Source of the DNA: Dromaius novaehollandiae
Taxonomy: Eukaryota; Chordata; Aves; Casuariiformes; Dromaiidae
Reading direction: 5' to 3'
DNA: 64,000 nucleotides
NCBI RefSeq assembly: GCF_036370855.1
Contig: NC_088099.1
Span: 29,842,501 to 29,906,500, forward strand
The notes beneath the pieces were generated by a model, which was not told the origin of the DNA, searched no databases, and saw nothing but the letters and a program-made list of their open reading frames with translations. The number at the start of each line of letters is the position of its first letter. Within the stretch, counting starts at the first letter, position 1. Positions 38,001 through 53,000 of this stretch are shown here, piece after piece. The translations under genes and the position numbers were made by a program.

Positions 38001-41000
38001 CTTCACAGTAGAAGTGGAGAAAAAGTACACCAAGTTCTACACTTGTAAGAACCAATGAAATGGAGGGTGGTCCTCAGTTCACTTGAGCAAAAGAGCAGCC
38101 AGGGAATTTTATTTCAGAAAAACTGATGTTCCTTTCTTTTTAACTTACAACTGATCAACTGATTGTTTCTATTAGGCCTTAAATCTAATAGAAACATAAG
38201 ATACACTGCATGAATTACCCCCAAGTAGAACATACATACATACACACACACACACTATATTTTTTATATATGTAAATCAGACATTCACATGAACACAGAT
38301 CTTTTACAGATTTTTTTTCTGATATTTCTCTAGATGCACTCCTACCACAGCTTTACTGGGGAAGATGTTATCACTTTGCACACTCAGCTAGAGCTTTGTA
38401 TCATCAGCCAACAACCAACCAGAAGTCACGAACACAACTTCCGCCAGTCTTGCACAGAAATTGTGTTTGCAAATTCTTACTGAAGTTGACTGATAAAGAC
38501 AATTACTGAGCCAAACCTGCCAGAAAGAAAAACAGCACAGCTCTGGCTGAAGTAGAGTTTAACATAGCCTAATTCTGTTCTTTTGGGGGGTTAAATACAG
38601 AATTTGTGGTGTTATAGTCTGTGATTTTATTGCAAAGATAAGGATACATAATTACTCTTTGTATTCTGAGATCAGCCTCAACTAATACATGAAAATTAAG
38701 AGCATGAAAGCACTCAAGAGAACCCTGTATCAAGAAATCCAATTGATCTTTATACTTTTTTCTTGCAAGTAGAGCCATTTGAAAAGAGAAATGCACATCT
38801 TGCAAGCTAATGGCCACCTAGCAGTCACATGTTTTATAACAGAATTGGAAGCAGTATCATTATTCTGGGTTTCCTCAGGTTCAAAGTTGGTCACGATCCT
38901 GCTTTCGATTTCAAAATTAGGGAATCTGAAAAAACATCCTCACTCAGAAAAATGCGGTGAAGCCTTCTGTTATTCAAAGGATAAATAGGATCCTGAAGTA
39001 ATGAGACGGCAAGATGAAGACAAGAACTGCAGTGATGTGGGCCACCTAATTTCAGATAGGATGAAAATTCTGAGTCAGAGGAAGTAGTTTCTGTTCCTGG
39101 AATCCAGCTGAGCAACCAGACTCCTCCCGTTTGTAATGCAATGACCGTAATCCCTGATGGGGAAGAAGGGGAGAAAGCCTAGACCAAAAAAGAGCTGGAG
39201 GTATGACCAGAGGGACAACTATATTTTTTCAGATACATTCAACCATGCTCAGTGGAAATCCTGAAGAATATTAGAATGGTTCCCACTGTCCCAACAGATC
39301 TACCAATGTGTTTTTAAAAAAGGTTACCACGCCAAGAAGTGACAGTGGAAATGCTGTATTTTGACTTCCTGAAATCAGATCCAAGTCCTGAAATCAGGAG
39401 CTGCATATTTCCAGTAGGTTAACAACAAAATTCCATGGGGAACACACAGGCACTGCAACTTCTTCTGAGAGCACGGGCCGTCGTCAGTATTTTGCTAAGC
39501 AGCTGCAAGCTTTTTAAAGCATTCCACAACCACAGCTTATACTTTTCACATGACACACCAAATCTGAAGCCAGGACACTCTTCACATCATCATTGTGCTG
39601 GCATATATCTGTCTGCAGTTTCAGATGCTTCCACTGACGCCTATAAAGCCTCTTCATGATCTTTTTTCTGTCCTGCCTTTGAACTATTTCATCTCTCAAG
39701 GAAAACTACTAACAAAAGACTTAGTTTTATCCATATTAAAAATCATACTTGGCTAGTGAAGTCTAGCATTCATAACATTTAACAACATTTTAGACCTAAT
39801 AAGAAAGTGATGATGCAATTTTTTTCTTGGGCAGTTAAAATTAAGAGGTTTCAATGGTAAGATACAAACAAGATCATTCAAAATTCCCAAAGAGAAAACC
39901 TGAATGCTTGTTTTCTTCTCCAATGGATATATACTTCATTGCAGATAGCACACTATGACTGACATCAATACTGGTGGCCATGTTTGTTCCATATCTTCTG
40001 ATAGCATCAGCTTCTTGAGAGGTATCACTTCCCTGCTCAGTGCAGTACTAGATACCATAAACTCAAAAGGTACTATAATGTTATGTCTGTTTTTTTCCTG
40101 AGTGGTGTTGGGCTACTCTGTGGAGCATTAACCTTGCATCCTGCAACTTTGAAGGCTTTGCACTAAACACAAGAACATGTTCAAGGATGTTTCTTACAGA
40201 TGAAGCAGACTTGTGCTGTTCTTGTCTTTAATAGGATGAAGACAACTTACTTTCAGGAACTTCAAAGTTAAAGGCTGGTAAATGAGGATCTGGCCAGCAA
40301 AGCAGAATTCAGAAGCAGTTAGTCAACTAACACATTCTGAACACTAGAATATCCTTTCCTTGAGGAATGTGACACTAAGGATCAGTGGGCTGGACATGAT
40401 TGCCTCACAAGAAGTGACTGGAAACAGAATAGGTAGCTCCCAAGCCTCTCCTTATGACCATACTTCCGACCTACTATAGAATGAAGCAACCTATAACACC
40501 TACACAACTATAATGGACTCTTTTATTAAGCAGATCCCAAAGATACTGCATGCATTCCTGTAGCAAGATCTGATATGCACTCAAAAGAATACTAATTTTT
40601 GTAATAGCCTGAAATGTAGAGTAAAATACAGGATATATCTTATTCATTGTAGCTATTTTAATTACTTTTTAACTGTTTGGGAGTATCTGTTACAGTCATC
40701 ACATCTATTTCATGAACAATCATTTATGTATCAGAGCACAGTGGCAACCAGGTAAGTGCTAACTACACTGAAATACAGTTGAACAACAGAAAGTTCACAA
40801 CCACTCCCCATTAAGTGAAAGTCTGGATCGAAGGTGACTTGACAGATCCTTCCAATCCTGTAAAACATGTAACATGGTAGAAAGTAATCAGTAGGCTGTG
40901 CTACTTGTGTGTTACTTGAACTTCCTCATACCATCAGAAAGAGGAGGCCCAGCCACGATCAGAGATTAGATATCAATCCATTCCGTAAAAACCATTTCCT

Positions 41001-44000
41001 CATACTGTTTTTCATGATACTGCATGCCCAACAAGCAGTTATGTCAACAGTGAGATTTTTTGTTAGCTCACAAAAATGAAACAATATTTAAAGTGTACAT
41101 CATCAGTCTAAATCAGTTTAGCAAGTTAAAAGAAGGTAACATTTCATCCAATAGTCTATTCCTTAAATATTTTCTCTTTAGTAAATCCTTTAAAACATTT
41201 GTTATTCTTCCTCTTGAGCTCTAATTATCTCAATTCTCTGTGTGCATGCTTTCTTTCGATTGTCCTTTCTGGATGCAGATTGTGTTTAGTTGAAGAAGCT
41301 GGACCTCTCATGGTGCACCTGTTCAGCACCATCTGTTGCAATATTGACTTATTGACTTTTTACTACAATGGATGCTGCAAAAATAAAAATTAATGTTTTG
41401 GAGTGGATAATACAAAGCACCAGCAGAGCAGAATCAGACAGTCTACCTAAACCTAACTTGAACAGTATCTATCCAGTGATTGAAGTCAGTTTAAAGACCT
41501 AAGTTTATATGTCTGCTCAGAAATTCTGTTTAAGCAGTCAGTAATCTAACTGATATAGATGTAAATACTGCATTTGTCAGATTACAGTAGAGATCCAGGC
41601 AATTTTCAGCTGTGGGTATGCACATATCTACATAGATATGTATTTAGCTGTCTGCAGATGAAACAAGCCAATATTCCCAGGCCTAGGGGAAACCTAGAAA
41701 TAAATCTAATTAGGCCCTAATTAAACAAAACTGAAAAGGAAAAGGCATGAATGCAGCCCAAACTACAAAAGGATAAGGAGGGGAAGGAAAAAAACAAAAA
41801 AACAAAAAACCCACACAGCTTTATGATGGCTGGCACCGATTTATACACTCTCCCAAACTTAGTTGCAGTAGTTATCCTTCAGCTGGGCTTTGCTGGTTAA
41901 AAAGAGCACTTTTTGGGATTGGGAGCATGCTCCCAATCTGCTTCAGTGCAAAGATCAGCTAAATTAGCTTGACTCACAACTAAAAAGCATAGCACTCTAA
42001 GGATGATTTAAATTTTTTCACTTGATTTTTCACTGAAGCAGATTAGGAGTACTCACATGATCTACTAATACAGCCCAGCAGAAGAGGTGGTAGCCTCCAG
42101 CTGTGGGCAGTAACAGTTCCAGCTGTTTCCAAAGTGACTGCATATTCCCACACTGCAGGGAATCAGCATAGGAATAGGAGCTTACTGATAAGTTAAGCAA
42201 AAACCAAGAAAGTAGATAACAGAAAAAAGTGGTCTTCATGCTCCCCTACAGCACACAGGTAAGAATTTACCTTTTAAACTATACTTTGCATTCTTGATCC
42301 ACTTTTAGTGGCAGATTTGTTCCCAGAAATGAGAATAGTAAGCAGAATTTAAAATCAGTTCTCCAGTACATGCATTCATATCTTTCATACTGTTTTAAGT
42401 AAGTCTAAATCAAAAGAAATGCGAATTTTCACTGAATTGAATTCAGCTTGTTAAGAACTACACCTAATGGTTACATTTCTTCAAAGACTAAGTACAAGCA
42501 TCATAAAAATGTAATAACAAAACATTACTTGTTTTTTATTAGGTATCCTCATGAAAACACTACAGATTAAGTGTACTATGGTGTCTATTGTTCAGTATTT
42601 AAGAGAAACAGTACTTATAATTAAGCTTCTGCCATGTACGATGTGAAATTAGAGTTGCATGTTTATTATCTCTCTACAGGATGGTATTTCTGAATTGCTT
42701 AGTGTTACTATAGTATAGATTTCAAACTACTTTCAAACTATTTCGCTGTACTGTCATGTCCCTTTAGACATTTAGTAAAAAACAATTTTTTAAAAAAGTA
42801 TATGGGGGTGGTGTTGGGTAAGACTTAAGTAAAATAGGTTTAATATTACATGCATATGCCTTGAAGCTGTGATGCCCAACCTTTCTGCCACAACATACTG
42901 TTACAGAAATATTCACAGAATACACACACCATTGCCTCTTATATCACAAGTCCAGAAGCATGTCCTTTCCACGATACATTACTCCATGACCAGTTGGCTA
43001 CATCAATGTACTTTTTGACAGCTATAGCCTTCTATCTCTGTTAACGAACAGTAGAAGGGCTGAGTTTATCTTCTAAAGCCATTTTATTAAACAACAAGCA
43101 CTGACTTGGGGTGCCACGCTTTCCTCTTCTGGCCCACCGGCACTCATTTTAAAGCAAACTGAACATCTGGTTGCCTATGAAAGGAAACAGGGAAAGGGGG
43201 ATACTAAAGCAAGCAGATCAACTGCAGTTCAGGGAGGGAAGAAGAGCGAGTGGTATACAAGGGGATACGAGAGCTGTTGGGAAGAACCTAGCAGAGGTTG
43301 TCAAGGAATATTTCTTAGGCCATTTTATCCTAAATCTTCTTTCCTAGCTCTCCAGAGATGAATTAGATCGGCGTGTTCCAGGACCTTCCAGCCCTGTCAA
43401 CTCTCCCACCAAATGACCACCTAAATTAGAAAGCTGGAGTTAGCCTTTCTGATCCAGAAAAGGGATTTGGCTCTAAATCCCTGACATCCCATATAATCAT
43501 TAAACAATGACAAAGTTATTTCTGGCAGAACATTTAAATAGTTACAGCACAGTAGAAGAGCTTTGGCAGGAACCATTGATATGTTTACCTCTGAATAACC
43601 AACAGCCTGTCGGTCAGAGAACTAAGGGGAACTTGAGAACAAATCAGGGTACAAGATGTGCCAATATAACAGCTCACTGTCACTGGAAAAGGGGAGTGTT
43701 TCCTTCTTGCTGCACCCAGCTTGACATCTGCACTTAGCAAATTTTCGGGTTGCTTCAACTTGTTAACATGGCAGAAAGCTATCCCAGGGAGTGTCCAACA
43801 GATGACAGGAACTTCAGGAGAGCTGTCCCACCGGATCGGAGGCAGATAGGGCCACTTGTACTGGTGCAAACAAGCCTAGCAGCACTTCATCACGTTGTAG
43901 ATATTCAGAGTCGGGTTTTACTCAAAACACTCTGAACGGCCTTCCTATCAGTTAGAACAGATTAGGAATCTTCAGAATAGTTTTCCACATGCTTTCCCAC

Positions 44001-47000
44001 TCCTTCTGACATGCAAGTGATATCCTCAGGTACTCCAGCATAGCGTAACAGATACTGAGCTGGACATAACACTGCTTAATATCCTAGATAAGAGTACCAT
44101 TCAGCTAACATTTAAAGCTGCCCTTGGCTGCCTCCTCTTGAAGATATCCCTGAAAGAAGACAACAGATGGCAGTGTACAGAGCATACAGTCACAAAGCCA
44201 TGGTGCACATAAGTAAGATTATTGTGCTGAAGTTACTACAGTATGACCGAAACATAGGGAAAAAGGCACTCTGAAGAAGACTCACTAAAGCAAAAGCTAG
44301 AATACAAAATTCAGTGATGGAACTGTTACAAGCATGATGCATTTGACAAAAAACACATTGTTCAGTGTTCTCCACATAAAAATCACCTTCTACTGGTGGG
44401 GGGAGGGGCTGGTAAAGTAGCAGCTAATTACAAAATTAAAGCAAAAACACAAAAAAAACCACACCCAAACCCAACAACAACCACAAAACCCAACACAAAA
44501 CACTTCAGCTCCTGAACATGTTTACCCACAGAATAAAAATACATTTGTCATTACCAGCAGTAAAATGTGTCTGACCCGAGACATCACAAATTAAGACACC
44601 ATTGCAAGTGTTTAACATTATCTCTTCAGTGTCAAAATCCATTTTCTTTGGCAAATAAAAGACTAAAACCATTACGGAGTAAAACGAACTGACAGACATA
44701 TGCAGCAGTTTTTCAAATACTACTTCAGACATTTGATATTAGACAAGCTATTCTAGTCACCTGTATAAGATACAGTAGTCAAAGCACATTAGCATTACAC
44801 AACTTTTTGGAAAGTTCAAAAACTGCATTGGCTTTAATGATTTTTTGTTCTACAGTAAAGCAAGCCACCCATTAACTGCCACTGTCAACATCAATATAAT
44901 GCAAAAGCTCCAATTTTCTTTTATTGACTTTCTGAATTAGAAAAAAGTGCAACATTTCCTCTATTGCCAATAAAAAAATTGAAGATGTTTTAAAGGCCAT
45001 TAATACCGAACACAAAACTTGAAGTATTTAAACTGTGCAGACAAAAGTTTCTTTTTCAAAGATACAAAGAGGAGCTATGCAGGACAAGTAGACTTGTTTT
45101 GTTCTGTTTTGCTTCTGCACACAAGTGTGGTACCCAACATGTAGTCTTCCTGGTGAGCTGTATCCTCAAAAAGGTGCTTTCCATACCCAGCTTTCCTTAA
45201 AATAAACATTTGTTGGAAAGATCAGAATTAAATAAAGCCACCTTTGTGTGCCACCACAAAACCAGACTCCTTGGAACTTAAGAACAAGTTGGTTACCATA
45301 TATGGTACAATAATTGCAAAAAAAGGGGGGGGGCATAGTTCTCACAAAAGGTAGGCTGCCCAACCATGTGTGCTGTAACAGTTTTAAATTACATAGTAAC
45401 ATCCTATATTTCCTTTCTATAAAATCTATTTGCCATTCAACAAACAGGGTAGACGGTGCCCATGAACAAACAAGAGGCATGCAGTAAGCAATCTTTTTTA
45501 AATAAATGTACAGAATACTGTGTAAACCAGTCTAGAAGATAACAGAGATCACATTAAGAACAAACCCCAAAATGAACACATCAAATTCACATCCTCAACT
45601 GTAATGCAGTTTCACAGGATTTCTTTTTTTTAGGTGAAGAAAGTTTTGAAAACGTGTTTTGCAACTTTATCTCCACAGATCACGGAGGTGTACCCTTTAA
45701 TGTGCATAAATATCTGATGCAAGAGTGCCAAGAAGATGGGGCCAGACTCTTCTCAGTGATGCTCAGTGACAGCACAAGAGGCAACAGGCAAGAACTGAAA
45801 CAAAGGAAATTCCACCTGAACACAAGAAAACACTTCACTGTGAGGGTGGTTGAACACAAAAACAGGTTGCCCAGAGAGATTGTGGAATCTCCTTCCTTGG
45901 AGATATTCAAAAGCTTTCTGGACACAATCCTAGGCAACCTGCTCTAGGTAAGCCTGCTGGTGCAGGGAGTTGGACCAGACGATCTCCAGAGTCCCCTTCC
46001 AACCCTAACCACTCCGATTTTCAGCTGAACAGGACTCCAACATGCTCTTCAACTAAAAATCTTATTTAACCCATGTAAATCAATTGCTTGTAGAAAGCAG
46101 TATGATGAGTGTTATAATACCCAAAAGTAATTCTTATTACAGTCCACATACCCAGTCATTACATTACACAAGCTGTTTAAAAAGTAGCATACAATTGGGT
46201 CTTCCGTATCAGACACATTTTAAATACCATTTCCTGCTCTTAAAAATGCCTAATATACAAATGCTCAGTTATTCCTTGTTTAAAATAGACTGTTTCTCTT
46301 TCTAAAGCATAGGGATCTGGCCTCACTTAATAGCAAGAACTTTGAAGTCTAAGAGCACTTAATTCTCCCTATGTCAAAGAGCTTATACCCAGGGAAAGTA
46401 GCATTAAGTTGAGACACAGAAGCTGATCTATTTTGCTTGTATCTATGTCCCTAAATTCATTCCTTAGGCTGCTTCAACTTCTGTAGGGTGTAGTGCAGTG
46501 TTAGGGTCAATTCCATGGTATACCTCAAGCCCAGACCTACTGGCTACCTACATTAAAATGCCTCAGCTTGATTCTCAGCAACAACTCAGATAAAGGTCAC
46601 AAGCTCTGCTCAGCTATAGCAGCAGAAATCAAGTCTATCTGTTGGATATATTACAGATTTACTGCAGACACAAAGCACAGATACAGCAATGATACCACTG
46701 CTTACTTATCCTAACTTCATTTTCTTCTCCAAGTATTAAATATAAGCAAGTTGATAAGACTGTTAGAAAAAGCTGTGCTAAAGGATTAAAAAAAAAAAGT
46801 GTGCGCACTGCTACAGGGTGCAGGCTCCACAGGATCCAAAGGCAGCAGCTTTAATGGCTCTGTCAAGTAGCAAGAAGCCCTCAGGTTTAGCCATAAAGGT
46901 CAGTACAAGTGTACCTCAAAGGGACTTCAAGGACTGGATTTTCAAAAACTAAGGAGCAAGCTTTCAGCAGCATGTGCACAGACAGACATTAAAGGGGAAA

Positions 47001-50000
47001 TAATTCGACTGAATCAGAACAGAGTTCTGTAGAACAGCAAAGGCATTTCCCTAAACCTGACTACCCCAACCCAGTATTAAACTGTCAGTGCTTACACAAG
47101 AGGTTGACTTTTCCTGCTGGCTTTACTGTTCAAAATTTAAGCTTAAAAAAAAGAAAAGAAAAAGGAGGAAAAAAAAAAAAGAGAGAAAGATTTGAAACGT
47201 GGACTATTAGGATTACAGTTTGCCAAAATCACAGACAATAACAGAGAGTATTATGATAGAAAGCAAAAGGTAACCTTTATAAACCAACCTGACCCTATGT
47301 AATCAAATCAAATTTCTGTTTAAAAACGGAACATATTAAGCTGCTGAAATAGTAGGATATTTGCCCAAAAAGTCAGTTCAAGCATTTTCACCATAGCATT
47401 CACTCAGTAACACTTGACTAGCTAGAGCATTTGTCGAAAACTTAAAAAACAAAAACCCCAAAACAAGAAACCCACCAGTATTAAAAACTAAACCAGTCAG
47501 TTCAGTTCAACCTAGCCTTCACAAAACATTCCAATATGTGTTCCTTTTCAAGTTTGATTCCACTATCCACTAATTAATAAACGGGACATTTTGCAAGTAT
47601 TCTGCCTCATCTCCTATGTTTTCCAGAAGAAAGCTGTATGGATAGTCTCATTCAAACATATACTACACATTTTATGAACGCTGTCTCATGCATACCCCCA
47701 TGATGGCACCCACATGAAGTCTGATGGCGTTTTCAACTCAATTACAAGTTGTGCAAGTGAGGAAAGAAATACTGCCTACTGATAGAAAAAAGGTAGAAAA
47801 CAATACAGCTTCTAGAAATGGAGCAGTGTTTTGATTCTTACATGAATTATATAATTTCACATGGGGAACTCCACCTTTTATTAGCCTCAGCCTAGCCTGA
47901 CTAAATTTGAAGTCTCCCTCTTCACAAAGAGTATTCTCTCTGCCATGCCATCAAATTTCTGTCCAATGTTGTTCTTCCAGATTGTCCTCCTTCCATGAAC
48001 TTTCTAATATTTATTTCTGCAATTTCCTGGAAAGCAGCAGTAAAGTCCAGCATAGTCGGTTTCATAGCTTCTCCATGCTGAGGACACCTTACCGGCCTTC
48101 TATAAAAAGTTTACTTAGCTTCAAAATAGCACCCTCAGAGTAGCTGAGCATGGAAAAGCTGTTCAAATCCTTAGACATTCAGGGCTTATGGTCTAGAAAG
48201 TACCAAACAGCCAAAGACTGGCCTGTGCTGAGAGTTTCTCAGCATGTATCATATTCCAATAGATGTGATCAAAAAAGGTGCCTAATCTTCCTCATTATAA
48301 AGCATGTTAGGGAGGGGAAGATACCTGCTAGGCTATTCTTGGAGAATGTAAACATCCTTAAATTTGCCTTTTATGTACAAACAGGCTCTGTTAACTCAGA
48401 TTTGTAGACTATGCTATGATTTGTGAAGAAGGCTAAGAATATCTTTCTTACTAGAATAAAACAGCAGAAAGAAGTTTAAGGTATCAGGCTACTTGAGATC
48501 CTACTAAAATTATTACTATTACTGGAGTACAGGCATTTTCATCATTCAAATGTAAGATCCCTCTATCTTATATTAAAAAAAACCTCACCAACTATTATAA
48601 TCCAACTGTTCATTATCAGTGAGAGCATAATCTTTTCAGGTTTTCCAGACTGAAAAATGCTTTCTCATTTCTTATAATCAAAAAGCTTGTTAATGAATGT
48701 AACATAGTAAGTTTTTAATATGAGTATCATGATACTTGTCAACATTTCAAGATCAATCCAAAGTGATTATATTCAAACTGGATTGGAACCAAATGTTCTT
48801 CCCAAGGTCTGGAAGTTGTCAAATATTATAAACAAAAGGAAGTGGTTAGGAAAAGAATGCTAAAATGGGTGGGAAATGTCTCCTAGAGAGAGCCACATTC
48901 ATGCGCTTACCTTCAACAAGATTATGCGATGGACTGCGCTCCACAAAGACAGCAACTCGGAGATGATAGTGGCTGCCATCACTAGAGAATAATACATTTA
49001 TTATGCAGTCTGCTGTCAGTTTGCCCAGCCAGAAGAGTCACTAGCAGTTAACCAATGGCCAGACGAATTACCTGGATGGGACACATCAGACTACAGCCTG
49101 CGGACTGCGCATTCTTAATCAAAATTATCAACTATTTATAAACATTATATCATTCTCCTTACACAAAATACTTGCCCCATTATAAACCCCAGTTTAAGGT
49201 AACTCTCATTCATTGCCACTGACTACTTCTTTATTCATTTCTGTTGCTCCAGCCTGTTAACATGTTCTTTTGTATATGTATACACATATCTCCACCTCAA
49301 CACGCACTCTAATTTCAGCCTCTAAAATCAGTTACTCTCTACATTCCTTTTTAACGTTCATACTCTTCCTCAAAAATAAGAGACAAAGCTGCAATATGTA
49401 ATCTGATAGCAGGCAGGCTCAGGAAACTAAAATGCTACAGCATTCTAACAATTTACCTCATTGAATCAACTCACCATAAGCGCTTAGAACAAGTGCAAAG
49501 AAAAAAAACAGGGCTGCACAGCTGGTGAAAAAACTCCCACTCCAAAAGGCAATCATTAGATCTGCTAACTACAATATGAAACTACAACCTTACTCTTTCC
49601 CAGTGAAATCAATTCATTTATACAATCTCCAGTATTTGATCATTTCCATACCCGTTCTTCTTGTGTTCACTTGAGTCACACTTGGCATTTTTGATGAAGT
49701 TTTCACATCTTATTTGTAAGTATTATAGTGGAAGTTTTCAATAATAAGAGAGTTCCAAAAGCTAAAGAATCCACCCAGCAATTGTGACTTGAACCAAGCA
49801 AAACCTGTCTTGCTGGCAGTACTCAAGATAAAAATCCTCATTTACCTTAATAGATGAGCCTGTCTATCTCCAAAATGCAAGCAAACACACTGGCCTTATG
49901 TTTACTTCGGCCATTTCATCCACATTCACTAGAATCCACTAACTGCAGGTGATGGTAGCAGTGGAAAGTGTGTTGCTATCACATTTATAAACCATTCCTC

Positions 50001-53000
50001 CCACTAGCACAGTTATACTACCTCAGTGAGGCATGATAAACAGTGGTCATCCTGATGACAGTTAAAAAAAAAAAAAAGCAGCTGGTTTGAACGGATCAAT
50101 AATGTCAGTTTGGAAGAGGCAAAGATCTTTCTTAATCAAGAGCTGCATCCTTATGATGCATATGAGACTGCTGTCATGCGATTTAGTACCAGGAGCTGGT
50201 AGAAAAGGACAACACATACCTGCTAGCAGTAAGTGGTTCGGCATAGCTGACAAGATCACACTGGTGCTGTCTATCACACAAGCAAAATAGGACAGACGGC
50301 CCCATGCTCAGAGACACCAGTTTCCACATTCCACAATCCAAACTGATTTTTTTAAATCTGGTGTTTGGTACGCTGTTAAAATTCTCTCAAAAAAGTGAAA
50401 GTTTGATGTAACGTTGCTGGATATGATTAATGATCAGAGACATTTCTCACCCATGGGGCTTAATCGGCAAAAACTGTGCAAGTAGAATGAATGTTACTAT
50501 TTCAATCGTACTCACTGAGGACACTATTGATGTAACTCTGGTTGTTAACTTTTTACTTAATATCAGTACCAGTGTGTGACAGGGTGCAGCTGTCTTGTTA
50601 TATGTACATGTGTATGATACGAGTGGCCAAATTAAATTGCATACCAACATGCTGGAGCTATACACTAGACAAACAGTTACGTAAGAAGTACACCGGTCCC
50701 TATTCAAGTATTCAACAGTTTTGATTGCCTTGGTTCAGCAGCCACACTGGCATTTAAGGCAATGTTTGAAAGAAGGAATGACCTATCTTGACAACAGAGT
50801 TAAATACACTGTTAAACATTCATGGAAAGCTTTCACTGCGCACTTGCATGCCCATACCACAGAAGTTATGGTGTCTTTGGTCCACCCAACTGCCAAACCA
50901 GCCAACAGTTTAGCCAACTATCAGACATGAAACCAGCCCATCTCAGTGCAGCATCACCATCCAAGTTTCAAGTTCTTGGCCTGACAATGAAGCTAGATGC
51001 TGAACGCTTGTTAATAGCTGAGCATGGCTTGCAGTCAATGCTGATTGACTGTATGTATCAACTCACCCGACCTGAGAGTTGCCAAAAATTCACACACATT
51101 TTTCAAAGTCTTTGGGCCAGTTAAAATATGGTAAGTAACAAAGAGATAGGCAATAAATCTAGATAAAGCGGCAATACTATATGAAAGAGGTATTCATCAT
51201 AGAAGAAAACAGGATGCAAGCTCATAAGGCAGTACAGTGACAACAACATACCCTTTTTCTCCCCCTCACGCAGGCATTGTAATAGAGCTAGAGCAGCTTT
51301 TGCTCTCCACTGTCCTGGACTATTGTACTATTATGGTCATTTCTGACAGAAATGCCAAGTAGAATAAGGGTCAGAGATTAGCTCCCCTCCTCGCCCCCCA
51401 AAATCAAAACTAAACCCAACCATCAACGGAACACAATTTGAAAGGGATATTAAAAAAAAAAAAAAGTCAAAGGTGGTATTTGATTCACAGAACATACAAA
51501 AACCCCAAAGCAAACCTCCCTCTCTCCCTACCCTGCATCTCCTTTCCTACATCCCTATCATTAAATTGAATTCTTAAGCAATGTAAAAAGCTGTCTACAC
51601 CCTAGAGGCAACAATAGTTTTCCCTTCAGAAGAATTTCAGATTGGCCTAATTCTCCCCATTTTCTCAAATATACTGCAGCCCCCCCTCTTGATTACCAAT
51701 GAATAATAGAGAAAAGGTGGCATATCAACAGATGCACAGGCAATTCAAGATGGCCCTATACAAGTTATACAACCCTATACAAGTTTGCCTGAAAAAGTCA
51801 AAGAAATGGAAAAAACTATGGAACTGTTCTACCAAAGATTATGACCACTGTTCTGAAAAAAATGTCCAGTTTACCTGCATAAGCTGCTAAGGAAGTGGGG
51901 TTTTCTTTCTTAACCTACAGCACTGCTTCTAATCTCTCTTCATAAATTCTTTTCTCACAATAGATACAGACTTGTAAGAGCCTTATAACTATGAAATACT
52001 CCTATCTAGCTACTAAACAGTATTTAGGAGCAACAACTTTTTTTTAAATCTCTTTTCACTAAGATTACTGCTGCAATAGAAAATGTTGTTTTTTCCACGT
52101 TCCTTAGTTTCTACCATTTTAGGTTCTCTTTCCAACCAATTAACTTAAGTGCATTTGCCTTCAGCATTTCTGGCATGCAGCAACATGACACTAGCATGAT
52201 ACTTGACATTTCAACTGCTTCCCACAGATGTGCAGTAAAACCAGTGAGTTTTGTCAACTTCATCTGTTCTCTACTTAGCATAGTTACATCCAGCAGCCTA
52301 AGCAACATTGCCTTCTCTTTGCAGACTCAGGAAGATGACTCCGCATTAACTTACATATTGCTCAAAACCAGAAGATTATCTTTACAACCATAATTAAGGC
52401 TATGAACTGAACTCTCATAGCACCTTTTTAAACGTGCTACTTTTGTTACCAAGTCTTGAAGGACAACTGAACATTGCAAAATTTCCACTTCTCCGAGAAG
52501 GACAATCCCTGATTATAAAAATCAGTTAAAGCTGTATGAAAACATAGGCTGTATGCTTAAGAAAAGTTTTCTCCATGATAAAAATGGAAAGTCTTTTGTT
52601 TAAATCTAGATCAGAATAGCCTTAGAAATCACCATACAGACATAGTCCCTAGTTCATAGTCACATTACAGATGCATTTACCTCTGCTCCCCATTGTTAAC
52701 TTTATCAGTTAAAAGTTTGCATTCCTCCCATTTATTTATGTTTGCAGAAAAACACTTGAGTTATAGGCAATTACTTGAATTTTTGAAAATAATTTTGCTT
52801 TTCTATCACGAAGTGTGTATTACTTCATACAGTGTTTAAAAACAAAGCAATCCCTTGTTCTCTATCCACTGTTCTGTGCCATGATTTCTGAATGGATTAC
52901 ATGGAAGAAGAAAAAAAAAAAGAGGAAATTGTACTTTGGAAACTGACTATCAAAGCAGAGTGCACGCTTCACGGAAGTATAATTAGAATAATAATTTTAA

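Noticed and set aside
43298-43400. Additional CR1 tail
   Set aside because: Only a short CCTTCCAGCC-type match; insufficient to call an element.
45654-45947. 97-codon plus-strand frame as a gene
   Set aside because: It lies wholly on the CR1 3' fragment.
47907-48407. Adjacent plus-strand frames of 78 and 85 codons
   Set aside because: No similarity to a known protein, no splice or promoter context, ordinary AT-rich intron composition.
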